From an uncultured Clostridium sp. (GTDB lineage: Bacteria > Bacillota > Clostridia > TANB77 > CAG-508), in assembly GCA_900557475.1 (NCBI GenBank), contig USTA01000038.1, forward strand, positions 1-7,009: a stretch of DNA of 7,009 nucleotides, written 5' to 3'. The notes under the pieces are model-generated. The model did no database searches. It was given only the letters and a program-made list of their open reading frames with translations, and was not told the origin of the DNA. A program made the translations under genes and the position numbers. This document shows, piece after piece, positions 1 through 5,411 of the stretch (position 1 is its first letter; every line of letters begins with the position of its first letter).

Positions 1-595
1 TTCCTTCTTGTATTAAATCTAAAAATTGCATTCCTCTTCCTACATATTTTTTAGCTATACTTACAACTAATCTTAGGTTTGACTCAGCAAGCTTTTGTTT
101 AGCAGCTTCATTTCCATCTAAAATCTTTTTAGCTAAATCTAACTCTTGTTCATATGTTAAAAGTGGGATTTTCCCGATTTCTCTTAAATACATTCTAACA
201 GGATCATCAATGCTAACACCTTCTAGAGTATCTACATTTATGTCTTCTATTGAAATATCTTCTACTTCTTCTAAGTCTTCTGCATCTGGTTCTACGTCTT
301 CCATATCGTCTTTTAAAACATCTACCCCAATATTTTCAAATGCATTAAAAACTTCATCAATTTGTTCTGAACTAGCATTCCCTAATTTACTAGCAAGTTC
401 TCCATAAGTAATTTTACCTTTTCTTTTTGCATCGCTTATTATCTTTTCAATTCCAATGTTTTCTTCATTATTTACTCTTACACGTGGCTTTGATGGTTTC
501 TTTTTTTGTTGCATTTCATTTTTATGAGCCATTCTAGCACTATCTATTAGATTTATTGCTATTTTTACATCTTTCTTATCATTTTTCTTTCCCAT
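1..595 (-). CDS. rpoD: RNA polymerase primary sigma factor (sigma-70/sigma-A), N-terminal part, cut by window edge
   Basis: Primary sigma factor that directs core RNA polymerase to housekeeping promoters. The first 198 residues are present and the rest lies beyond position 1. By translation, residues 1-45 are a basic, lysine-rich leader. Residues about 46-95 resemble region 1.1 ([19 protein letters not shown]). Residues 96-125 are a strongly acidic linker. Region 1.2 follows at about 127-158 ([20 protein letters not shown]), then the start of region 2 at about 163-198 ([20 protein letters not shown], then FLDLIQEG), which binds the beta' clamp helices. The ATG at 593-595 has AAAGGA about 10 nt upstream. 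The frame is open from this start to the window edge. The gene begins 51 bp after the dnaG stop, with no convincing promoter between them, so the two are probably co-transcribed, as in the classic dnaG-rpoD operon. Regions 2.3-4.2 cannot be examined here. Identification is secure. Confidence 0.97.
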   Translation of the reverse strand, partial: MGKKNDKKDVKIAINLIDSARMAHKNEMQQKKKPSKPRVRVNNEENIGIEKIISDAKRKGKITYGELASKLGNASSEQIDEVFNAFENIGVDVLKDDMEDVEPDAEDLEEVEDISIEDINVDTLEGVSIDDPVRMYLREIGKIPLLTYEQELDLAKKILDGNEAAKQKLAESNLRLVVSIAKKYVGRGMQFLDLIQEG

Positions 596-646
596 TTTTT
601 TATTTCCTTTCTAACGGTACTTATACTTTTAGAAATATCAAATATT

Positions 647-2434
647 TTATTTTATTTTTGAAAGCTCTACAATAATATCATTTAGTTTTTTTCCTACTTC
701 TAATGCTTCATCTCTTGATAAACTAGTATCATTTAATTTAAGAGTTAATTCATCTCTCTTTTTTATCAAGCTTTCTCTTTTATAATTTTTTTCTATATCT
801 TCAATTCCCTTTTCTATATCAGTTATTTCAAAGTCATATGCAAGTATACCACTAATGTAGTTAATTTGCTCTTCACTTTCAAATAAGTTTAATATCTGTT
901 CTATATTTTCATCTTCTGTGCATTTATCATAGATAATTTTTATTATTTCTCTATTTTTTTCTGATTTTATACAATTTAGTGCTACATTTTCTTTAAGCCT
1001 ATTTAAAGCTTGTTTTGTATGATTTATCAAGATATAAATTAGCATTTGTTCTCTTCTTGATACTGACTCATCCGTTTTTTCTTCTTGCTTTGGCCTTATA
1101 ATATTTGGTTTTGCTTCTAAAATCTTTGAACTTGCATTTGATGCTGAATACATTCTTTTATTAATTTCAGCATAAATTGCTTCTTTAGAAATTTTATATG
1201 TTTCTGAAATTTTATCTATGTAAATTTCTCTTTCAATATTGTTCTTTTCTTCTGAAAGCATTTTTGCTATTGCATTTAAAAATTTTATTTTATCACTTAC
1301 ATTTTCTAGATTTAAGTCTTTTTTTAGAATCTTTACTTTATATTCTAAACTTGAAATTGCATTATCCATACATTTTTTTAGTTTCTCAGGTCCATATTTT
1401 ACAATAAATTCGTCTGGGTCTTTAGCTCCACTAATTTGCAATATTCTAATATCGCATCCCATACTTTGAAGTATGTCCATTCCTCTTACGATTGCTGTTT
1501 GACCTGCACCATCTGCATCATAACCCAAAATTATTTGCTCGGCAGATTTTCTAAGAAGTCTTCCTTGCGCATCTGTAAGTGCTGTTCCTAATGATGCTAC
1601 TACATTTGTAATTCCCCTTTGAAATAGCGAAATTGCATCCATATAACCTTCTACAATTAAAATTTGCTTCATAACTCCGGAATTATATTTTTTGGCTACA
1701 TTTAGTCCAAATAAATTTCTTCCTTTACTATAAACTACATTTTCTGGCGAATTTATATACTTTGGTTTGCTGTCATCTAAAACTCTTCCACCAAAAGCAA
1801 TTACTCTGTTTCTTACATCTTGAATAGGGAACATTACTCTCCCTCTGTATCTATCAATGTACATTCCTTTAGAGTTTTTATTAACTAGTCCTGATGCTAA
1901 TATTTCCTCTTCTCCAAAGCCTTCCTTCTTTAATGCTCTATATAACTCGTCAAATTCACCTGAAAATCCTATTTTAAATGCTTTTAATGTATTATTGTCT
2001 AGTTTTCTTTTTTTTATGTATTCTTGTCCAGTTTTTGCAGTTGGCTTATATAAATTTTTATGGTAAAATTCTGCTGCAAATTCATTTACATCATAAACTT
2101 TTGCTTTTAATTTTGCTACTTTTTCATCTTCAAAATTATTTACTGATGGTAAATTCACATTTGCTCTTTCTGCTAATATCTGAACGCTTTCTACAAAACT
2201 CACATTTTCAACTTTTGTTATAAAATGAAATACATTTCCTCCTACACCACATCCAAAACAATGAAAAATCTGTTTATCTGGTGAAACTGAAAAAGATGGC
2301 GATTTTTCATTATGAAATGGGCAAAGTCCGAAATAATTTCTACCACTTCTTTTTAAAGTAACATATTGTGATATAACATCAACTATATCATTTCTGCTTC
2401 TAACTTCCTCTAATATTTCATCACTATATCTCAC
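647..2434 (-). CDS. dnaG: DNA primase DnaG
   Basis: Bacterial replicative primase, which makes the RNA primers for Okazaki fragments and works with the DnaB-type helicase at the fork. The 595 residues match the usual family length of about 600. An N-terminal CHC2 zinc-binding domain has ligands C38, H41, C59 and C62. The polymerase core includes the basic motif DRYRGRVMFPI (194-204) and a TOPRIM fold with E262 (VEGYMD) and the acidic pair D306/D308 (GYDADGAG) for metal binding. The motifs ASLGTAL (280-286) and KDPDEF (338-343) are also typical. Residues from about 455 on form the helical helicase-interaction domain, less conserved and rich in Lys and Glu. Translation starts at a GTG (2432-2434) with AAGGA about 11 nt upstream. 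An upstream ATG at 2458-2460 is out of frame. rpoD follows after 51 bp. A sigma-H-type promoter lies just upstream. No lesions are seen. Confidence 0.97.
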   Translation of the reverse strand: MRYSDEILEEVRSRNDIVDVISQYVTLKRSGRNYFGLCPFHNEKSPSFSVSPDKQIFHCFGCGVGGNVFHFITKVENVSFVESVQILAERANVNLPSVNNFEDEKVAKLKAKVYDVNEFAAEFYHKNLYKPTAKTGQEYIKKRKLDNNTLKAFKIGFSGEFDELYRALKKEGFGEEEILASGLVNKNSKGMYIDRYRGRVMFPIQDVRNRVIAFGGRVLDDSKPKYINSPENVVYSKGRNLFGLNVAKKYNSGVMKQILIVEGYMDAISLFQRGITNVVASLGTALTDAQGRLLRKSAEQIILGYDADGAGQTAIVRGMDILQSMGCDIRILQISGAKDPDEFIVKYGPEKLKKCMDNAISSLEYKVKILKKDLNLENVSDKIKFLNAIAKMLSEEKNNIEREIYIDKISETYKISKEAIYAEINKRMYSASNASSKILEAKPNIIRPKQEEKTDESVSRREQMLIYILINHTKQALNRLKENVALNCIKSEKNREIIKIIYDKCTEDENIEQILNLFESEEQINYISGILAYDFEITDIEKGIEDIEKNYKRESLIKKRDELTLKLNDTSLSRDEALEVGKKLNDIIVELSKIK

Positions 2435-2467
2435 GCTAAAACATTCCTTCTTTTTCTCATATTTATA

Positions 2468-2496
2468 TTATTCGACATATGTAAACTAAATCCTTC
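2468..2496 (-). promoter_or_regulatory. Candidate sigma-H promoter for dnaG-rpoD
   Basis: On the minus strand, GAAGGATTT (2496-2488) and GTCGAATAA (2476-2468) are separated by 11 bp. From established knowledge, the Bacillus sigma-H consensus is RnAGGAwWW, an 11-12 bp spacer, then RnnGAATww; every specified position fits. Transcription would begin near 2461-2463 and leave a leader of about 27 nt that contains the dnaG ribosome site. The B. subtilis sigA operon is also known to have a sigma-H promoter, which supports the reading. A poorer sigma-A alternative (TTTAGT, 17 bp, TATAAA at 2467-2462) overlaps it. Function is inferred. Confidence 0.6.
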
Positions 2497-2509
2497 CTAA
2501 TATGTCGAA
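2471..2509. promoter_or_regulatory. Perfect 10-bp inverted repeat with two Spo0A-box-like half-sites
   Basis: TTCGACATAT (2471-2480) and its exact complement ATATGTCGAA (2500-2509) are separated by 19 bp. Each arm contains TGTCGAA, the core of the Spo0A box. The half-site centres are 32 bp apart, about three helical turns, so a protein could bind both on one DNA face. One arm overlaps the -10 of the candidate sigma-H promoter and the other lies just upstream of its -35. Spo0A is expected because spoIVA implies sporulation, but 0A boxes are usually tandem direct repeats, so another dimeric regulator or an RNA hairpin is possible. Confidence 0.45.
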
Positions 2510-2512
2510 AAG

Positions 2513-2554
2513 GAATATGTTATGTAACTTTATGTTTATTTACATAACATATTC
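2513..2554. repeat. Perfect 15-bp inverted repeat, AT-rich, 12-nt loop
   Basis: GAATATGTTATGTAA (2513-2527) is exactly complementary to TTACATAACATATTC (2540-2554), with the loop at 2528-2539. On the minus strand the stem is followed by CTTTTCG, so it could act as a weak second terminator or an attenuator between carD and dnaG. The stem has only three G-C pairs, which makes an operator palindrome an equally good reading. It lies directly upstream of the sigma-H-type promoter region. Confidence 0.5.
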
Positions 2555-2562
2555 TCCTTTGC

Positions 2563-2596
2563 AAAAATTAAAGTGAACTATGTTCACTTTAATTTT
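2563..2596 (-). terminator. Rho-independent terminator of carD
   Basis: A perfect 15-bp stem, AAAATTAAAGTGAAC (2564-2578) with GTTCACTTTAATTTT (2582-2596), closes on a 3-nt loop. On the minus strand the stem runs into TTTTTGC (2567-2561), a short U tract. It begins 2 nt after the carD stop codon, as expected for an intrinsic terminator. It separates carD from dnaG, so dnaG needs its own promoter or read-through. Confidence 0.85.
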
Positions 2597-2598
2597 AT

Positions 2599-3174
2599 TT
2601 ATGCATTTGCTGCCCCATCATAAGGAATAAATTTATTTACTGCACTTTGTTGTAAATTAATTTTTGCTTCAGTTGGAACTCTATATTCTTTGTATGACAT
2701 ATCTATTTTATTATCTACAAGTTGTTCAACTTCTTCTTTTGAAGAATGCTCTGCTAAGACTAATTCACTAACTAAAATTTGTTTTGCATTTGTAAGCATT
2801 TTCTTTTCTCCAGTTGACAAAGCTCCTTTTTCTTTTTGTTTAAAACTTAAATTTCTAACTACATCTGCAACTTGATATATATCTCCTGTTTTCATCTTTT
2901 CCAAATTATCTCTATATCTCTTATTCCAGTTATTAGACATTTCTGTTTCATCTTTTTCTAATATTTCTAGAACATATGTTGCCATATTCTTATCTATTAT
3001 GTTTCTTACTCCCATAGTTTCAGCTTTTGCAGTTGGAACCATTACCTTTACTTCTCCAGGCATTCTGATTACATAGTATTTTTGCTTTTCTCCTAATATT
3101 TCCTTTTCTTCTATTGAATCAATTGTTCCCGCTCCGTGCATTGGATATACTATATGGTCTCCTATATTAAACAA
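2599..3174 (-). CDS. CarD/CdnL-family RNA polymerase-binding transcription regulator
   Basis: Member of the CarD_CdnL_TRCF family. These proteins bind the RNA polymerase beta subunit through an N-terminal Tudor-like domain and stabilise the open complex with a C-terminal helical domain that touches the upstream edge of the bubble. The start MFNIGDHIVYPMHGAGTI and the strands to about residue 58 form the polymerase-interacting domain. Helices from about 60 to 160 form the DNA-contacting domain and include NNWNKRYRDNLEKMKTGD (81-98), whose W83 corresponds to the wedge tryptophan of mycobacterial CarD. The length of 191 residues is slightly above the usual 160 or so because of a polar tail (about 165-191). 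The start is TTG (3172-3174), preceded by AAAGGAG about 10 nt upstream; a nearer TTG in another frame hits a stop after five codons. The gene has its own promoter and a strong terminator, so it is probably monocistronic. The family is certain; its regulon is not known. Confidence 0.92.
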   Translation of the reverse strand: MFNIGDHIVYPMHGAGTIDSIEEKEILGEKQKYYVIRMPGEVKVMVPTAKAETMGVRNIIDKNMATYVLEILEKDETEMSNNWNKRYRDNLEKMKTGDIYQVADVVRNLSFKQKEKGALSTGEKKMLTNAKQILVSELVLAEHSSKEEVEQLVDNKIDMSYKEYRVPTEAKINLQQSAVNKFIPYDGAANA

Positions 3175-3236
3175 TTAAACTCAACTCCTTTCCAACTTCT
3201 TGTAGTTTAGAGTAGTTCTCTTTTAACCACAAACTA

Positions 3237-3265
3237 ATTATATCACATTTTTAAAGTTAAGTAAA
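3237..3265 (-). promoter_or_regulatory. Sigma-A promoter of carD (extended -10)
   Basis: On the minus strand, TTTACT (3265-3260) is followed by a 17-bp spacer and a perfect TATAAT (3242-3237). A TG one base before the -10 makes it an extended -10. The start would be near 3230, giving a leader of about 55 nt before the TTG start of carD. This looks like a strong vegetative promoter, in keeping with an abundant RNA polymerase accessory protein. Confidence 0.8.
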
Positions 3266-3330
3266 GGAATTTTTCAAAAACTTTTATTTACATTTTTTAT
3301 AATATACTTCATTCTTTTATTAGCATATAT

Positions 3331-3996
3331 CTATTTTTTATTTACAATTTCATTTTTATTTTTATAAATGCTGTTTTTAGGAATTACACCTCTTACTGAT
3401 GATAGTGGATAAATATTTGTGTTTTTACCAATTATAGTTCCTGGGTTAAGTACACTTCCACACCCTACTTCTACATTATCACCTAGCATTGCTCCTATTT
3501 TTCTTATGCCTGTTTCTATTTTTTCTTTTCCATTTTTTATTGTGATAAGCGTTTTATCTGATTTTAGGTTTGATATTATAGAACCAGCTCCCATATGTGT
3601 CTTATATCCTAATATTGAGTCTCCTATATAGTTATAATGTGGCACTTGTGAATTATTAAATAAAATTGTATTTTTTAATTCGGTTGAGTTTCCTACCACT
3701 GCATTTTTCCCTATTATTGCATTTTTTCTAATAAAACTGCAATGCCTAATTTCTGCTCCTTCACCTATAATACAGTTTTCCCCAATATATGCAGAATTAT
3801 ACACTTTTGCGCTCTTATGTATCCACACATTTTCCCCAATTTGATTATATTCTTCTTTAGGTAAACTTTTCCCTAATTCTGCAATGTACGCTCCAATACC
3901 TTCTAAAGCTTCCCATGGATATGTGTATTTTTCTAAAAATTCTTTTGCAATTGTTTCTTCTAAATTATATAAATTTATAATTTTGCACTCTTCCAT
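3331..3996 (-). CDS. Left-handed beta-helix acyltransferase, like the C-terminal half of GlmU
   Basis: A 221-residue hexapeptide-repeat protein, predicted cytoplasmic, with no signal peptide or membrane segment. Residues 1-52 are a short helical lead-in (YPWEALEGIGAYIAELG). From about 53 to 200 the [IV]GxxxxI-type repeats of a left-handed beta-helix are clear (IGENCIIGEGAEIRHCSFIR, NAIIGKNAVVGNSTELKN). There is no nucleotidyltransferase domain and no GGxGTR motif, although homologues are often named UDP-GlcNAc pyrophosphorylase. By manual alignment with E. coli GlmU, H120 in VPHYNYIGD fits the catalytic H363, K108 fits K351 and Y123 fits Y366, while N377 is replaced by H134. An acetyl-CoA-dependent glucosamine-1-phosphate acetyltransferase role is therefore plausible but inferred. 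ATG start with GGGGAAGGAAG just upstream. It begins 15 bp after the pyrophosphorylase gene, so the two are likely one operon. No clear terminator follows in the 156 bp before carD. Confidence 0.85.
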   Translation of the reverse strand: MEECKIINLYNLEETIAKEFLEKYTYPWEALEGIGAYIAELGKSLPKEEYNQIGENVWIHKSAKVYNSAYIGENCIIGEGAEIRHCSFIRKNAIIGKNAVVGNSTELKNTILFNNSQVPHYNYIGDSILGYKTHMGAGSIISNLKSDKTLITIKNGKEKIETGIRKIGAMLGDNVEVGCGSVLNPGTIIGKNTNIYPLSSVRGVIPKNSIYKNKNEIVNKK

Positions 3997-4011
3997 AAAA
4001 TCTTCCTTCCC

Positions 4012-4497
4012 CTATTTTTTATTTTTCTTTTCTAAATTAGCATTATATAAAGCAATTGCTGTTTCTGGACTATCTTCTCCCTCTTTATTTTTTACTGGTG
4101 CGAAGTCTTCATCCCTTCTTCCTCTCAAGATTGATATATCATCAAAAAATGCGAATCCATCAAATATAAATGCTTCATATTTATATGCATTAGGCTCTGT
4201 GGCTTTTATGAAATTACCATTTTCATCAATATATGATGCTTTTTTATGTGCACTATGATATGGTAAGTTTTTATTGCTAATTAGCTCCAATGCTTCTAAT
4301 GTATATAAATTACACATTATATGTGATTCTCCAAAAAGAAGTTCTCCATCTTCGTCAGTCTCTGTTGCCATTTCTTTAGGAAGTTCTGTATATTCAATAA
4401 CTGCCGGCTTATTATTTTTTTTGCAAAATACTCCTACTGGTTCATCTGGGCTTCTTTTTACTACTGATTTAGAACCGAATTTGATTTCCTTGTTCAC
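4012..4497 (-). CDS. C-terminal piece of frameshifted UAP/UDPGP-type pyrophosphorylase
   Basis: The C-terminal 154 or so residues of the pyrophosphorylase whose N-terminal part lies immediately upstream in another frame. Homologous sequence begins at GSKSVVKRSPDEPVGVFC, which resembles the GAKVVEK...PTEPVGVVC segment of eukaryotic UDP-GlcNAc pyrophosphorylases (UAP1/AGX). PNAYKYEAFIFDGFAFF and DEDFAPVKNKEG match the UAP1 segments PNGIKMEKFVFD and EDEFSPLKN; the Lys of the latter is a conserved active-site residue. The coordinates given use a GTG at 4495-4497 as formal start, but that GTG has no good ribosome site and the first seven codons (VNKEIKF) do not resemble the family. Independent translation is therefore unlikely. 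The piece is probably made only if the ribosome changes frame, or not at all. It ends in TAG at 4012-4014, 15 bp before the beta-helix gene. Confidence 0.75.
   Translation of the reverse strand: MNKEIKFGSKSVVKRSPDEPVGVFCKKNNKPAVIEYTELPKEMATETDEDGELLFGESHIMCNLYTLEALELISNKNLPYHSAHKKASYIDENGNFIKATEPNAYKYEAFIFDGFAFFDDISILRGRRDEDFAPVKNKEGEDSPETAIALYNANLEKKNKK
4469..4480 (-). other. Frameshift site within the pyrophosphorylase gene
   Basis: On the minus strand the bases read ATT CGG TTC TAA. Dropping one base (C, plus-strand G4477) gives ATT GGT TCT AAA, that is I-G-S-K, which joins the two pieces into an ungapped match to the UAP1 family (QI|GSKSVVKRSPDEPVGVF). The site is not in a homopolymer longer than two, so it is not a classic sequencing slip. 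It could be a true mutation, an assembly error, or +1 recoding at the CGG or TAA codon. Confidence 0.75.
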
Positions 4498-5263
4498 TGG
4501 TTAAACCTACGAGCATTGGATCTACCATATTAAGTAAAACATTGTCAACTGAACCTATAAATATCCACTTAATACCTTTTTTTCTCATATCTTCTAAAAT
4601 TCCTGTATTTTTCATAGCTCTATAAATAGAACCATTTCCATTTGCAGCATATTTTATTTTCATATTTTCGTCAACCATAAGCTTGCCATTTTCTCTAACT
4701 AATGGCAAGTTTTCTTGTTTAAAAAATTTTATATTCTCTTTTGGATATTCAAAATAATTATGTTCTTCAAAAAATTGAGCTGTTTTTTCATTATTTTCAG
4801 TACTTGTCATTATGTACCAATTAAGAGTTATTCCATATTTTTCATTTGCTTCTTTTAGTCCATCTACAATAATTTCAAATAAATATTTTGGCTTTGGCTT
4901 TACATTTAGCTTGAAAGTTCCTTTTGGTCCATCATGTCCAAGTCTTGTTCCTTGTCCTCCCGCCATAGTTACAACTGCATATTCTCCACTTTTTATTATT
5001 CTATTACCTGCATTAATGTATCTTTTTTGTTCTTCCTCATCCATTTTGTATTTATCTAAAAATTTTGTATGTTCAATAATTATACTTTCTATTGCTTTTT
5101 CGTTATCCCTACTGCTAATATTATACAATGCATTTAATTGCTCAAAATCTATTTTTCCAATTTCTTCAATAAGATTTTTTCGTTGTTCTTCATTTACCAT
5201 ATCTATATATTTTAATAAATGTTCTTGATTATTTTCTTTTAATATTTTTTTATAATCTTTCAT
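4469..5263 (-). CDS. N-terminal piece of UAP/UDPGP-type UTP:sugar-1-phosphate uridylyltransferase, frameshifted
   Basis: The first 264 codons of a protein that should be about 416 residues long. The family transfers UMP from UTP to a hexose-1-phosphate (GlcNAc-1-P, GalNAc-1-P or Glc-1-P), forming a UDP-sugar and pyrophosphate. The nucleotide-binding loop AGGQGTRLG (101-109) and PKG (113-115) are intact, as are IMTS (151-154), the uridine-binding GNGSIY (209-214) and SVDN (238-241). An N-terminal helical part (1-95) is typical of the UAP1 branch. The ATG (5261-5263) has a perfect AGGAGG 6 nt upstream and a good promoter. Family-like sequence continues to Q261-I262, then RF and an early TAA at 4469-4471. 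The missing part continues in the +1 frame from about 4476. If translation stops here, the product lacks the C-terminal part of the sugar-binding fold and is probably inactive. Gene databases may show it as one frameshifted gene at 4012-5263. UDP-GlcNAc-type specificity is inferred, not proven. Confidence 0.85.
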   Translation of the reverse strand: MKDYKKILKENNQEHLLKYIDMVNEEQRKNLIEEIGKIDFEQLNALYNISSRDNEKAIESIIIEHTKFLDKYKMDEEEQKRYINAGNRIIKSGEYAVVTMAGGQGTRLGHDGPKGTFKLNVKPKPKYLFEIIVDGLKEANEKYGITLNWYIMTSTENNEKTAQFFEEHNYFEYPKENIKFFKQENLPLVRENGKLMVDENMKIKYAANGNGSIYRAMKNTGILEDMRKKGIKWIFIGSVDNVLLNMVDPMLVGLTSEQGNQIRF

Positions 5264-5293
5264 TTTGCGCCTCCTATTTTTAGCATTACAGCT

Positions 5294-5322
5294 ATTCTAG
5301 CACATTTGTATATATTATGCAA
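5294..5322 (-). promoter_or_regulatory. Sigma-A promoter of the pyrophosphorylase/beta-helix operon
   Basis: On the minus strand, TTGCAT (5322-5317) is followed by a 17-bp spacer and TAGAAT (5299-5294), with TG one base before the -10. Transcription would start near 5287, about 24 nt before the ATG at 5263. It fits the vegetative consensus well and diverges from spoIVA, whose own promoter is on the other side of the gap. Confidence 0.75.
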
Positions 5323-5354
5323 TATAATTTTTTCTGTACTATATTTATCCTTTA

Positions 5355-5385
5355 GTCATAAGTTAAAAAAACTTTAATATACTTT
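5355..5385 (+). promoter_or_regulatory. Candidate sigma-E promoter of spoIVA
   Basis: GTCATAAG (5355-5362), a 15-bp spacer and TATACTTT (5378-5385) resemble the sigma-E pattern (roughly GTCATATT, 14-15 bp, CATACAAT). spoIVA of Bacillus is known to be transcribed in the mother cell by sigma-E. The -10 match is partial (ATAC kept, first C missing). A start near 5392 leaves a leader of about 20 nt with AGGAGGT at 5396-5402. Confidence 0.5.
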
Positions 5386-5411
5386 ATTAAAACTTAGGAG
5401 GTAAATAATAC

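Noticed and set aside
221..310. Long acidic run in RpoD (residues 96-125) as a possible unusual insertion
   Set aside because: Acidic linkers between regions 1.1 and 1.2 are usual in Firmicute primary sigma factors.
210..407. Ser/Thr-rich open frame on the plus strand inside rpoD
   Set aside because: It is the complement of the acidic linker of the sigma factor; GAA/GAT codons read in reverse give TTC/TCT-rich sequence.
596..646. Possible internal promoter for rpoD (TTGATA near the dnaG stop)
   Set aside because: The only TATA-like block (TATAAG) is just 10 bp away, too close for sigma-A.
3266..3330. Terminator after the beta-helix gene
   Set aside because: Only runs of A and T with short, weak self-complementarity; no stable stem followed by a T tract.
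3884..4258. Open frame of 124 codons on the plus strand across the beta-helix and pyrophosphorylase genes
   Set aside because: Antisense to two recognised genes, low-complexity product, no promoter or ribosome site seen.
4812..5228. Open frame of 138 codons on the plus strand
   Set aside because: It lies wholly antisense to the well-conserved pyrophosphorylase, has no ribosome site, and its Ser/Phe/Ile-rich product is what the complement of an AT-rich gene gives.
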